A stretch of DNA of 64,000 bases from SIG565 sp045590755 (GCA_045590755.1 JAZNRP010000004.1:26830-90829), one strand, 5' to 3'. Positions 52,093 through 61,166 are shown, counted from the stretch's first letter. The notes: generated by a model from the letters alone, not told the origin. A program made the numbers and translations.

Positions 52093-52665
52093 ATGAAAAA
52101 ACATAAGGGTTTAATTATTGCAGGTATTATCGTTCTTGTTCTTATAATTGTTGCGTGTTCGGTAATCGGCAGTTATAATTCGCTTGTTGAAGCAGAAGAA
52201 TCGGTTAAAATTTCCTACGCCGATATTCAGACACAGCTTCAGCGTCGCGCTGATTTGATTCCTAACTTCGTAGCCACTGTTAAGAGTTATTCGGATTATG
52301 AGCAGGAAACCTTAACCGCAGTTACAAATGCACGTGCCGCCGTGAAATCGGCCGCAAGTCCTGAAGAAGCCGCAAAAGCGGGTGAACAGTTGGACAGTGC
52401 CATTTCTGTCTGGGTTAATGCCATTACCGAAGCATACCCCGACCTTAAGGCAAGTCAGAACTATATTGCGCTTCAAGATGAGTTAGCCGGTACAGAAAAC
52501 CGTATTGCCCAGGCAAGAATTAAGTATAACGAAACAGCAACTGCTTTTAATGTTTCCATCCGTAAATTCCCGACAAGTATTTTAGCAGGTATGTTCGGAT
52601 TCGAGAAAGCAGAACTTTTTGAAGCCGCGCCAGGCAGTGAAAATGCCCCGCAGGTTAACTTTTAA
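52093..52665 (+). CDS. LemA family protein
   Basis: A 190-residue protein with an N-terminal membrane segment (about 7-27) and the LemA helical domain: YNSLVEAEESVKISYADIQTQLQRRADLIPNFVATVKSYSDYE and the C-terminal NVSIRKFPTSILAGMFGF. The family is widespread and its function is unclear. Its gene is immediately followed by a TPM-domain protein gene, a frequent pairing that suggests a shared membrane role. Confidence 0.94.
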   Translation: MKKHKGLIIAGIIVLVLIIVACSVIGSYNSLVEAEESVKISYADIQTQLQRRADLIPNFVATVKSYSDYEQETLTAVTNARAAVKSAASPEEAAKAGEQLDSAISVWVNAITEAYPDLKASQNYIALQDELAGTENRIAQARIKYNETATAFNVSIRKFPTSILAGMFGFEKAELFEAAPGSENAPQVNF

Positions 52666-52673
52666 TAAACTTT

Positions 52674-53426
52674 ATGAAAAGATTTATTAATGTCTTCAGC
52701 GCATTACTGATAATTCTGTCTTTCTTTACCGTTTCGGTTTCTGCGGCAGATTTTCCGCGTCCCACTAACTTTTATGCCAATGATTTTGCATCGGTCATAA
52801 ATACTGCTGATGAAGAAACTATAAATGAAAAATCCGCAAACCTTGATAACGCCTGCAACGCACAGGTGGTTGTTGTAACGGTACAGACGCTTGACGGTAT
52901 GGACATAAACGACTACTCAATAGGTCTTGCACATGAGTGGGGTATCGGCGATAAAGATGAAGACAATGGCGTATTACTTATTTTAGCCGTAAATGAACGT
53001 AAAGTTCGTATTGAAGTAGGCTCAGGCCTTGAAGGCGCATTGCCCGACAGTAAAACCGGCCGAATACTTGATACCTACGGTATGGAATATTTTTCGAATA
53101 ATGATTTTTCATCAGGTCTTACCGCCGTACACAATTCTTTGGTTAATGAAATTTATATAGAATACGGTCTCGACCCTGACGAAGATTATGAGCCCGTAAC
53201 GGAAGATTTAGCAACAACTGATATAATAATATTTGTTATCATACTAATAATTATAATCTTTCTATTCTTTAAAAGCCCACCGTTTTTACGCCGCAGAATA
53301 TTCTTTGGCGGTGGCGGCTTCGGCGGTTTTTCGGGTGGTGGCTCCAGCGGTGGATTTTCCGGTGGCGGTGGCTTCTCGGGAGGCGGCGGAGGTTTTTCAG
53401 GGGGCGGCAGTTCCCGTAGTTTTTAG
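52674..53426 (+). CDS. TPM-domain membrane protein with Gly-rich tail (YgcG-like)
   Basis: A 250-residue exported protein: signal peptide (1-24), TPM domain (FYANDFASVINTADEETI, VVVVTVQTLDGMDINDYS, GNGVLLILAVNERKVRIEVG type pattern), a membrane segment (about 183-201) and a Gly/Ser/Phe-rich tail (GGGFGGFSGGG repeats). TPM proteins are poorly understood; some act as phosphatases in photosystem assembly. No good ribosome binding site precedes the ATG, which lies 8 nt after the LemA stop, so translation may depend on lemA. Confidence 0.9.
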   Translation: MKRFINVFSALLIILSFFTVSVSAADFPRPTNFYANDFASVINTADEETINEKSANLDNACNAQVVVVTVQTLDGMDINDYSIGLAHEWGIGDKDEDNGVLLILAVNERKVRIEVGSGLEGALPDSKTGRILDTYGMEYFSNNDFSSGLTAVHNSLVNEIYIEYGLDPDEDYEPVTEDLATTDIIIFVIILIIIIFLFFKSPPFLRRRIFFGGGGFGGFSGGGSSGGFSGGGGFSGGGGGFSGGGSSRSF

Positions 53427-53495
53427 TCAGATATTTTCTTGTTCTACTTAAAATTAAGCAGCAAGTTAATAAATATATTTTTGGAGGAATAAAAA

Positions 53496-54848
53496 ATGTT
53501 TAAAAGCGAATATTTGTCAAGAGTTTATGACACTGTTTGCAAGCGAAATCCTGGGGAAACTGAATTTTTACAAGCAGTAAAAGAAGTGCTTGTTTCTTTA
53601 GAGCCGATTGTTGCGGCAAACCCCAAGATTGAAGCTAACGGCATCCTTGAACGCATGGTTGAGCCGGAACGCATGATTTCTTTCCGTGTTTCCTGGGTTG
53701 ACGATAAAGGTCAAGTACAGGTTAACCGCGGTTACCGTGTACAGTTCAACTCTGCTATCGGTCCGTACAAGGGCGGTCTTCGTTTCCACCCAACAGTAAA
53801 TGCTTCTATTATTAAGTTCTTAGGTTTTGAGCAGACCTTTAAAAACAGCCTTACAGGTCTTCCTATGGGCGGCGGTAAGGGCGGTTCTGACTTTGACCCA
53901 CGCGGCAAGTCGGACGGCGAAGTTATGCGCTTCTGCCAGAGCTTTATGACAGAACTCAGTAAACACATCGGTGCAGATACCGATGTTCCCGCAGGCGACC
54001 TTGGTGTAGGCGCTCGTGAAATCGGCTATCTCTACGGTCAATACAAGCGTCTTCGTAACGAGTTTACAGGCGTTCTTACAGGTAAGGGTATGTCATACGG
54101 CGGTTCTGTTATCCGTCCTGAAGCTACAGGTTACGGCGCAGTTTACTACACAGAAGAAATGCTCAAATCCTTCGGCGATGATATTAAGGGCAAAACCTTT
54201 GCTGTTTCGGGCTTCGGTAATGTTGCTTGGGGTACAGTTAAAAAGGTTGCAGAACTTTGCGGTAAGGTTGTTACCATTTCAGGTCCTGACGGTTACATAT
54301 ATGATGAAGACGGCGTAAACACCGAAGAAAAAATCAACTTTATGCTTGAAATGCGTTCTTCGGGTCGTGATAAGGTTAAGGATTATGCAGATAAGTTCGG
54401 CGTTCCTTACTTCGAAGGCCAAAAGCCGTGGGGCGTTAAAGCAGACATAATTATGCCTTGCGCTACACAAAACGAAGTTGGTATGGCAGAAGCAGAAAAA
54501 ATCGTTGCTAACGGCGTTAAGTACTATGTTGAAGTTTCCAATATGCCCACAACCAACGAAGCTGTTGAATACCTTAAGAAAAACGGCGTAATCGTTGCTC
54601 CTTCTAAAGCGGTTAATGCAGGCGGCGTTTCGGTTTCAGGTCTTGAAATGAGCCAGAACTCAATGCGCTACGGTTGGACCGAAGAAGAAGTAGATGCTAA
54701 ATTACACCAGATTATGAAGAACATCTACAAAAACTCCTTCGATGCCGCTAAGAAGTACGGTATGGATGGTGACCTTGTTGCAGGTGCTAACATTGCAGGC
54801 TTTGAAAAGGTTTGCGACGCTATGATTGCTCAGGGTATTGCATATTAA
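53496..54848 (+). CDS. gdhA: NADP-type glutamate dehydrogenase
   Basis: A 450-residue hexameric-type enzyme interconverting glutamate with 2-oxoglutarate and ammonium. Conserved: GGLRFHPTVN, the catalytic Lys in LPMGGGKGGSDFDPRGKSD, DVPAGDLGVGAREIGYLYG, the Rossmann VSGFGNVAWG and a C-terminal NAGGVSVSGLEMSQN. The length and the F..ERT-free N-terminus fit the small biosynthetic NADP-dependent group. TTGGAGGA precedes the ATG. A strong terminator follows. Confidence 0.95.
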   Translation: MFKSEYLSRVYDTVCKRNPGETEFLQAVKEVLVSLEPIVAANPKIEANGILERMVEPERMISFRVSWVDDKGQVQVNRGYRVQFNSAIGPYKGGLRFHPTVNASIIKFLGFEQTFKNSLTGLPMGGGKGGSDFDPRGKSDGEVMRFCQSFMTELSKHIGADTDVPAGDLGVGAREIGYLYGQYKRLRNEFTGVLTGKGMSYGGSVIRPEATGYGAVYYTEEMLKSFGDDIKGKTFAVSGFGNVAWGTVKKVAELCGKVVTISGPDGYIYDEDGVNTEEKINFMLEMRSSGRDKVKDYADKFGVPYFEGQKPWGVKADIIMPCATQNEVGMAEAEKIVANGVKYYVEVSNMPTTNEAVEYLKKNGVIVAPSKAVNAGGVSVSGLEMSQNSMRYGWTEEEVDAKLHQIMKNIYKNSFDAAKKYGMDGDLVAGANIAGFEKVCDAMIAQGIAY

Positions 54849-54866
54849 TATTAGCTTACACAAAGG

Positions 54867-54900
54867 AAATCCCGTCAGGTAAAACTGACGGGATTTTTAT
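54867..54900. terminator. Bidirectional terminator between gdhA and the MFS-GH2 gene
   Basis: A 12 bp perfect stem (AAATCCCGTCAG / CTGACGGGATTT), GTAAAA loop and T-run, between convergent genes. Confidence 0.9.
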
Positions 54901-54918
54901 TTATTATTCAAATAGGAA

Positions 54919-57912
54919 TTATTGCGATGTTTTTTCAAACTCTGCTTTTATCTTCTTAAATACGCCGAGCAATGCGGTGTCGCTTAATTTTACTACCTGT
55001 CGGTCGTAGGTTAAAATACCGTTTGTTTCGTCTTCAACATCACTTAACTGAGTAAGAACGATGGCATTAAGACCCAGGTCTATTGCGGGTAAAACCTGCT
55101 TTTCGTATAAATCCATTAAATCCCTTTCAAAAGCTTCTGCCGTGGCGCATTTTTTGTAGCCGTAGGTTTTATCTAAATTAAAGGAATGCTCGGGTATTTT
55201 ATAAGAATAACCGCCAAATTCCGAAAGCACTAAGGGTTTATCACACGATATATTCTTAAATTTTAAAGGCTTAAAATATATATGCTCGCTCACAACATCG
55301 CTCTCTTGCTCGTAAAACCAACCCGATGCAGTATCGTAAATACGGGAAGGGTCAATTTTCTTTAACTCTCTGTAGATGCGCGTGCCGTCGTACTGTCCCC
55401 AGCCTTCGTTGAAAATGGTGTAATAGCATACCGACGGATGTGAATGAAGCGCCTTTATCATGCTCTTTGCGCATTCAAAAAAATAAGTCTTTCTATCATC
55501 CGATACCCTTGGCTTTTTACGGCGCTTTATGCCAATTGTAGGTAGCGCAGTATCGCGTAAAAAGCTGTATTTTCCGTTATTGACACAGTCCTGAAATACC
55601 GCAATGCCATAAATGTCACAGTAGTAATAAAAGAGCTGCGGCTCAATTTTTATGTGCTTTCTAAGCATATTAAAGCCTAACTTTTTAGCCACTAAAATAT
55701 CATTTTTATAAGCCTCATAGGTTGATGGGGTAAATATACCGTCGCTGAAATAGCCTTGGTCGAGTAGTCCGTTAAAGAAATACGGCTTGCCGTTAAGCGC
55801 AATAAAGGATTTATCTCCTTGTTTCTCAATTGTTACAGTGCGTAATGCAAAATAGGAGTTTACTGTATCTTCGCCTGACTGTAGCGTAAAACGGTAAATA
55901 TACGGGTTTTCGGGCGTCCAGAGTATAGGATTATCTATTTCCAATTCAAAATCTTCACCCATAAAGGTATATTCTTTTTCCCCCGTAGGTGTAATAATTT
56001 TAATGTTCTTTTCTTGTTCTCCGCCCTTTATTTTAAGGGTAACACCGCAAAGAGAAGAATTTGCCTTAATTTCGGTTATATGGCTTTTGGGTACACTTTC
56101 AAGCCACACCGTCTGCCAAATTCCCGAAACAGCCGTATACCACATACCGCCTCGTGAAAGTGTTTGCTTTCCGTAGGGTAAATTGATGTTGAGTGGGTCG
56201 GTCGCCTCAACCCTTATGATGTTATCGTCTTTATTGATATAATCTGTAATATCAAAGCCAAAGGGCAGGTAACCGCCTGTATTTTTACCTACAAAGCTGC
56301 CGTTAATATACACCTCTGCCGTTTGGTCAACCGCGCCGAAATTCAAAATCACTCGGTCTTTTATAAAATTATCAGGTATAGTAAAACGGCGAGTGTAAAC
56401 ATACAACGAATCTCTTTTAAAGGACTTTCCAATGCCCGACATTTTCGATTCGGGACAAAACGGCACCAAAATTTTACCCGAGTATATTTCTTTTCCTTTT
56501 CTTTCCACTTTGAAATTCCACTTGCCGTTAAGGCAAAGGTAGGAATCCCTTTCGAGCTGTGGTCGTGGATAATTAGGCAGCGGTATTTCGCCTGCATCTT
56601 TTTCAAATGGAGTTGTAAGCTCCTTTATGCGCGGCTTTTTTCTTTCGCTAAATAAAAACATAAGCAACGCTAATAACACAGTCACTATAAGTGCGGCTAA
56701 AAATATGTTTTGATTAGGCAAAAATGACACCGTACCGTCACTGTTTCTTATTGTTTCGGCATTCCGAAGCACCGTTTTACCAATAAACGGGCCGATAACA
56801 CCCGGTAATAATACCTGACAGAAAATTCTGATGCCCTGCAGTCTTCCCGATTTGCCCCGTGGTGTGTTTTCGCGTATTGCTGCACCGAATACTGCCATAC
56901 CTGAAAGATAACCGCACATCATAAATAATGAGCCTATAAATACGGGCAATTTAGCCTTAAATAAATATAAAATTACAAATCCTGCAATAAGACCCGCAAC
57001 CGATATGTAGGATGACAAAAGAAAGCCTTTTTTATCGTAAAATAGCCCCCAGAATGCCGTTACAATCGACGCTATAATAATAGCTGGCGCCATTATAAAT
57101 ACATAGTCTGCCATACCGAGCGACTTTTCATAGTATATAATCAAATAGGGCATAAAAATCTGTATTGCAATATTAAAAATGACAAAAAGAAACAGGTTTT
57201 TGTAAAGGGCTTTATTTTTAAGCACCGTTGATACACGAAAGCCGTAAAGAATGTTTTGTATGTACCCGTTTTTTGACGGTGATACAGGTGTTTCTTTTAT
57301 TATAAAGCAACCGAGTACGCCGACAAATATTGTCAGTGCGCCGATAATTGTGAAAATAGCCGACCAGCTTGACGCTAATTTCAAATCAAATGCCATAAAT
57401 CCGCCAAATACCGCTAAGATTGCCACAAGCGGCATCATAGCATTTATACCCTCTGCGGCACCGCGGTTGGTAGAGTTGGTAGAGTCGGTAAGCCAGGCAT
57501 TAAAGGCGGCATCATTGGCGGTTGAGCCGAAAAATGTCATAACACAATCAAGTATTATGGTAAGTGATACGCCCACCGCCGCGGCAGATACCGTCAATGG
57601 CACTATTTTACTTATCAAATCTATGCGGACAAGTGTAAATGAGAGAATAGACACGCCCCATAAAATATAACCGCCGCAAATAAAAATTTTGCGTTTTCCT
57701 ATGCGGTCAGACAAAGCGCCCATAAATATGGTTGTCAGTGTGGCGGCTACGGCACTTGCGGCCACCATCAAAGCAATATCAGAAGCAGATGCCGAAAACA
57801 TGTTGTAAATAAATACATTAAAGTACATATTTTCAACAACCCACGCTATCTGCCCCATAAGACTAAAGAGCGTCAACACAACCCAGAATTTACTTGTAAG
57901 CTTTGTTTTCAT
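54919..57912 (-). CDS. Fusion of MFS transporter and GH2 glycosidase
   Basis: One unbroken 997-residue frame. Residues 1-425 are a 12-segment major facilitator with the cytoplasmic loop GALSDRIGKRK between segments 2 and 3. Residues 445-990 are a family 2 glycoside hydrolase: sugar-binding domain (LNGKWNFKVERKGKEIYSGKILVPFCPES), Ig-like domain and TIM barrel with acid/base in FNEGWGQYD (E836) and nucleophile in LSEFGG (E898). With 12 segments both ends should face the cytosol, so the enzyme would act on sugar as it enters. The linkage is unknown. GGGAG precedes the ATG. Confidence 0.9.
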   Translation of the reverse strand: MKTKLTSKFWVVLTLFSLMGQIAWVVENMYFNVFIYNMFSASASDIALMVAASAVAATLTTIFMGALSDRIGKRKIFICGGYILWGVSILSFTLVRIDLISKIVPLTVSAAAVGVSLTIILDCVMTFFGSTANDAAFNAWLTDSTNSTNRGAAEGINAMMPLVAILAVFGGFMAFDLKLASSWSAIFTIIGALTIFVGVLGCFIIKETPVSPSKNGYIQNILYGFRVSTVLKNKALYKNLFLFVIFNIAIQIFMPYLIIYYEKSLGMADYVFIMAPAIIIASIVTAFWGLFYDKKGFLLSSYISVAGLIAGFVILYLFKAKLPVFIGSLFMMCGYLSGMAVFGAAIRENTPRGKSGRLQGIRIFCQVLLPGVIGPFIGKTVLRNAETIRNSDGTVSFLPNQNIFLAALIVTVLLALLMFLFSERKKPRIKELTTPFEKDAGEIPLPNYPRPQLERDSYLCLNGKWNFKVERKGKEIYSGKILVPFCPESKMSGIGKSFKRDSLYVYTRRFTIPDNFIKDRVILNFGAVDQTAEVYINGSFVGKNTGGYLPFGFDITDYINKDDNIIRVEATDPLNINLPYGKQTLSRGGMWYTAVSGIWQTVWLESVPKSHITEIKANSSLCGVTLKIKGGEQEKNIKIITPTGEKEYTFMGEDFELEIDNPILWTPENPYIYRFTLQSGEDTVNSYFALRTVTIEKQGDKSFIALNGKPYFFNGLLDQGYFSDGIFTPSTYEAYKNDILVAKKLGFNMLRKHIKIEPQLFYYYCDIYGIAVFQDCVNNGKYSFLRDTALPTIGIKRRKKPRVSDDRKTYFFECAKSMIKALHSHPSVCYYTIFNEGWGQYDGTRIYRELKKIDPSRIYDTASGWFYEQESDVVSEHIYFKPLKFKNISCDKPLVLSEFGGYSYKIPEHSFNLDKTYGYKKCATAEAFERDLMDLYEKQVLPAIDLGLNAIVLTQLSDVEDETNGILTYDRQVVKLSDTALLGVFKKIKAEFEKTSQ

Positions 57913-57995
57913 ATATTTTCTCCCGACAAAATTTTGATAAATTTTCTAACTTAAATATACCATTTTGTAACCCCACTGTCAACCGCAACGCCACC

Positions 57996-58024
57996 TTGAC
58001 TTTTTATAGCAAATAAGTTATACT
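57996..58024 (+). promoter_or_regulatory. Promoter of the small foldase-like gene
   Basis: TTGACT (57996-58001), a 17 bp spacer and TATACT (58019-58024). Initiation would fall at about 58031, right at the GGTGAT ribosome binding site, so the leader is very short. Confidence 0.7.
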
Positions 58025-58039
58025 TTACTTGGTGATTAT

Positions 58040-58306
58040 ATGAAAAAGTATGTAGAAAAAATTTTAAGTTTTATTGTAGCTCATAAAAAAGCATCCGCTA
58101 TTACAGGTATTGTATTAGCTGCTTTGTTAGTATTGCTTTTAATTTTCTTCATTTTCTTTAAGCCTAAATGGGATTACAGTCATAAAATTGTTGCAACTGT
58201 CAATGGTAAAAAATACACCCAGTCGCAAATAGATGAAGTTGGCGCTTGGTGGCTATCGGGCGATTATGAGGTTATAGAAGAAGGCAACACCCCCGTAGAA
58301 AAATAA
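58040..58306 (+). CDS. Short membrane-anchored protein resembling the start of a SurA/PrsA-type foldase
   Basis: An 88-residue protein: a basic start, a membrane segment (about 22-43) and then IVATVNGKKYTQSQIDEV, the pattern that opens the N-terminal domain of SurA/PrsA-type chaperones (VAxVNGxxIT...). It stops about 40 residues later, so the isomerase part is absent. It may be a truncated gene or a small protein in its own right. It has a promoter, and a perfect 16 bp hairpin of a repeated type follows its stop. Confidence 0.55.
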   Translation: MKKYVEKILSFIVAHKKASAITGIVLAALLVLLLIFFIFFKPKWDYSHKIVATVNGKKYTQSQIDEVGAWWLSGDYEVIEEGNTPVEK

Positions 58307-58321
58307 CTGTTAAAAAACACT

Positions 58322-58362
58322 ATAACTGAGGCACACTCCGTAAGGAAGTGTGCCTCAGTTAT
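58322..58362 (+). repeat. Palindromic repeat, copy 1
   Basis: A 16 bp perfect stem (58322-58337 with 58347-58362) over the loop CCGTAAGGA. 23 of 24 bases from TAAGGAAGTG onward match copy 2 at 61188-61224. It is not followed by a T-run. Confidence 0.85.
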
Positions 58363-58388
58363 ATTTGCGCTTCACGCGAGTTTTTTGC

Positions 58389-58428
58389 TTGCCGCAAGGC
58401 AAAATACCCCTGTGAGACCCGTCTCACA
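58389..58428. repeat. Two further hairpins between convergent genes
   Basis: TTGCC-GCAA-GGCAA (58389-58402) and TGTGAGAC-CC-GTCTCACA (58411-58428) follow the palindromic repeat in the gap before the Na/Pi gene. Function unknown; possibly repeat remnants or transcript ends. Confidence 0.55.
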
Positions 58429-58478
58429 ATATCACTTATTATATTTATCTTTGAGATGGTATTACTTTAAAGTGTGTT

Positions 58479-60164
58479 TTATGCATCTGCTTTTTGAGAA
58501 CCGGTAGGATTTACAATACTAAAACCAACATTTACAAGGTGGTCGGCAACACGCTCAAGACCCGATATTATTGATGAATAATAAGGGCTTACATCGGCGC
58601 TGCAATTACCTTCGGCAAGACGTGCAAAGTGGCTTGCTATAAATGCTTTTTTCTTGCCGTCAACCGTTTCTTCTAAAACAGCAAGCTTGGGTAATTCATC
58701 TTTATTTAAGTTTACAAAAGCATCCTTAGATATAGCAAACATTTGCATAATGCTTTCACGCATTTCAGTAATACCGCTGCGCGCATTATTGGAAAACTTT
58801 ATATTCTTATTAAGCATTTCTACACCGATTTCGTGGAAATTCTCAGCATTATCGCCGATACGCTCAAGGTCGTTGAGAACATGAAAATATGTGCCTATTA
58901 TTTTTTCATCGCTTTCCTCCACATTAGCCGACAACTTAATTAAAAACTGGGTTAAAGCGCGGTTAGTGTAGTCGATAACCTGTTCATTGTTTTGAACGGT
59001 TTCGCCGTGCTCTATAGAGCCGTTATCAATAGCGGCAAAGGAAAGCCTTGTGTTTTCCTCTACAAGTGTGAGCATATATTCAATTTCTTTCTTAACCTGC
59101 ATAAGTGCAACAGGCGGTGTTGTTAACAGTCTGTCGTCAACATATTTAAGGGCAAGCGCTTCTCCGGTTTCCTTTTTATCCTTAATAACTGCGCAGGAAT
59201 ACTTAACTAAATGCTTTACAAACGGAAGCAAAACACAGGTGGTAGTAACATTGAATATAACATGGAAAGCGGATACTCTCATCTGAAGTGACATTTGGTC
59301 ATCCCCCGGGAAGAGCGAAACCAAAAGATTTACCATTGGCTCCTTGAATACCCAAATTATTGCTGCAAAAATAACTGTTCCGATTGTATTAAAGGTAAAG
59401 TGAATAAGAGCCACGCGCTTTGAATTGGCATTAGCGCCAACCGATGCAAGCAATGCGGTTACACAGGTACCGATATTTGCACCAAGCACGATAAATAGCG
59501 CCATATCAAGCGGTAATACACCCGCGCCTACCATTGTAATTACAACACCTGTAGCAGCAGACGAGCTTTGAATAAGGGCGGTAAAGATAACACCCACAAA
59601 GATTAAAAGCAACGGAAAATCTATTCTTTGGAATATATCTGTAAACATACCTTCAACAAGCGGATTTCCGAATGCTTGCTCGCTGCTCATTACTTCAAGG
59701 CCTACGAAAATAAGTCCCAAACCGCAACAAAGACTACCTGCAATTTTCACTTTTTCCTTTTTGAAAAAGCCCATCATAACACCTGCAAAGGCAAGCAGGT
59801 ACATTGCCATATTAAAATAATCATTTTTTAAAGCTACCAATACACCCGTAATGGTTGTACCAATATTCGCTCCCATAATAATTGGGGTTGCCTGCATAAG
59901 CGTCATAACACCTGCGTTTACAAGACCGATAACCATTACCGATGTTGCCGACGAGCTTTGAATAATTGCCGTTACGCCCGCGCCAATTCCAACGCCCGAA
60001 AAACGATTATTACTGATTTTTTCAAGCAAGCGCTTCATTCCCGAACCTGCGCTTTTTTCCAAGGCGTCGCCCATAAAATTCATACCAACTATGAATACAC
60101 CGACACCTGCCAATAGCCAGATAAGGCTCTCAATCAACTGCATAACTTCTCCTGAAGATACCAT
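58479..60164 (-). CDS. Second Na+/phosphate cotransporter with PhoU-like domain
   Basis: A 561-residue paralogue of the transporter at 45396, with the QSSSATSVMVIGLVNAG and LIQSSSAATGVVITMVGAG repeats and a C-terminal PhoU-like domain (VLNDLERIGDNAENF; ISGLERVADHLVNVG). The ATG at 60164 is preferred for AAGGAG 7-8 nt upstream; 60182 and 60143 are alternatives. The promoter interleaves with that of a divergent LysR gene, so the regulator may control it. Confidence 0.9.
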   Translation of the reverse strand: MVSSGEVMQLIESLIWLLAGVGVFIVGMNFMGDALEKSAGSGMKRLLEKISNNRFSGVGIGAGVTAIIQSSSATSVMVIGLVNAGVMTLMQATPIIMGANIGTTITGVLVALKNDYFNMAMYLLAFAGVMMGFFKKEKVKIAGSLCCGLGLIFVGLEVMSSEQAFGNPLVEGMFTDIFQRIDFPLLLIFVGVIFTALIQSSSAATGVVITMVGAGVLPLDMALFIVLGANIGTCVTALLASVGANANSKRVALIHFTFNTIGTVIFAAIIWVFKEPMVNLLVSLFPGDDQMSLQMRVSAFHVIFNVTTTCVLLPFVKHLVKYSCAVIKDKKETGEALALKYVDDRLLTTPPVALMQVKKEIEYMLTLVEENTRLSFAAIDNGSIEHGETVQNNEQVIDYTNRALTQFLIKLSANVEESDEKIIGTYFHVLNDLERIGDNAENFHEIGVEMLNKNIKFSNNARSGITEMRESIMQMFAISKDAFVNLNKDELPKLAVLEETVDGKKKAFIASHFARLAEGNCSADVSPYYSSIISGLERVADHLVNVGFSIVNPTGSQKADA

Positions 60165-60196
60165 ATTTTTTCTCCTTTTCATTTCTTACAAGGCTA

Positions 60197-60225
60197 ATTA
60201 TACCAATTGACTTTTAATAAGTAAA
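60197..60225 (-). promoter_or_regulatory. Promoter of the second Na/Pi transporter
   Basis: On the minus strand: TTTACT (60225-60220), a 17 bp spacer and TATAAT (60202-60197). It overlaps the plus-strand LysR promoter. Confidence 0.72.
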
Positions 60226-60235
60226 ATAGTATAAT
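60207..60235 (+). promoter_or_regulatory. Promoter of the LysR regulator gene
   Basis: TTGACT (60207-60212), a 17 bp spacer and TATAAT (60230-60235), physically interleaved with the divergent promoter. Confidence 0.75.
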
Positions 60236-60287
60236 ATTATAAAGTTCATATATTTTAGTTATGGAAATTATTATAAGGGAGTTTGCT

Positions 60288-61166
60288 ATGACTATACGGC
60301 ATCTTAAGGTTTTTATATGCGTTTGTAAGCACAGCAATATGACGAAGGCTGCCGAAGAGCTTTTCATTGCCCAGCCTGCCGTCAGTAATATTATCGCCGA
60401 AATTGAGAAAAATTACAATGTGAAATTGTTTGAACGTATTAATAAACGACTGTTTTTAACCGACGAAGGCAAAAGCCTGCTCATAAAAGCGCAAGAAGTT
60501 ATTTCGGCTTTTAACGAATTTGAAGAACAAGCGCGTAATTCTTCAAAAAATCCGCTTTTAAAAATAGGCTCGTCACTTACTATAGGTAAGCAAAAGTTAC
60601 CTCGGCTTTTACGAAATCTTAAAGAAAACTTTCCCGGTATAGATTTTCAGATTTCTATTAACCAAACCTCAATAATAGAGAATAAAATTTTAAATGGCAC
60701 GCTTGATTTTGCCTTTATTCAAGGCAAGCCATCCAATCAAAATATAAAATCCCGCCTTGTTGACTGCAACACTTTAATTGCTGTATGCGGAAAAAAATAT
60801 AATATGCCCGACACAGTAACACTAAAAAAGCTTTGCGAGTATGACCTGCTGCTGCGTGAAGACGAAAGTGTATCGCGTGAGTTTTTAGACCATATCTTTG
60901 CTCTTGAAAATATGGTTGTAACTCCTGTTATGGAATCTATAAGTAACCAGGCACTAATCTCTGCCGCCGCGCAAAACTTAGGTGTAACCATTATGCCCGA
61001 AGCGTTACTCGCCCGCCAGTTAAGTAGCGGCATACTTCGCAAAATAACCGTTTCTGATTACGAATTTACGCGAAATTCCTACCTTATCCACCACAAAGAT
61101 AAGTCCTTTGGTGCTGTTAAAAAAGAAATTTTTGATTTTTGCTATAAAAACTATAAACATAAGTAA
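60288..61166 (+). CDS. LysR-family transcriptional regulator
   Basis: A 292-residue regulator: N-terminal winged helix (LKVFICVCKHSNMTKAAEELFIAQPAVSNIIAEIEKNYNVKLFER) and an effector-binding domain from about residue 85 (PLLKIGSSLTIGKQKLPRLL). Such proteins usually activate or repress the divergent gene, here the Na/Pi transporter. The ATG at 60288 is preferred because AAGGGAG lies 6-7 nt upstream; an earlier ATG at 60261 has no site. The effector is not predictable. Confidence 0.9.
   Translation: MTIRHLKVFICVCKHSNMTKAAEELFIAQPAVSNIIAEIEKNYNVKLFERINKRLFLTDEGKSLLIKAQEVISAFNEFEEQARNSSKNPLLKIGSSLTIGKQKLPRLLRNLKENFPGIDFQISINQTSIIENKILNGTLDFAFIQGKPSNQNIKSRLVDCNTLIAVCGKKYNMPDTVTLKKLCEYDLLLREDESVSREFLDHIFALENMVVTPVMESISNQALISAAAQNLGVTIMPEALLARQLSSGILRKITVSDYEFTRNSYLIHHKDKSFGAVKKEIFDFCYKNYKHK

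Noticed and set aside
53281..53423. Gly-rich repeats at the end of the TPM protein as a sequence artefact.
   Set aside because: The frame stays open through the repeats and such tails are usual in YgcG-like TPM proteins.
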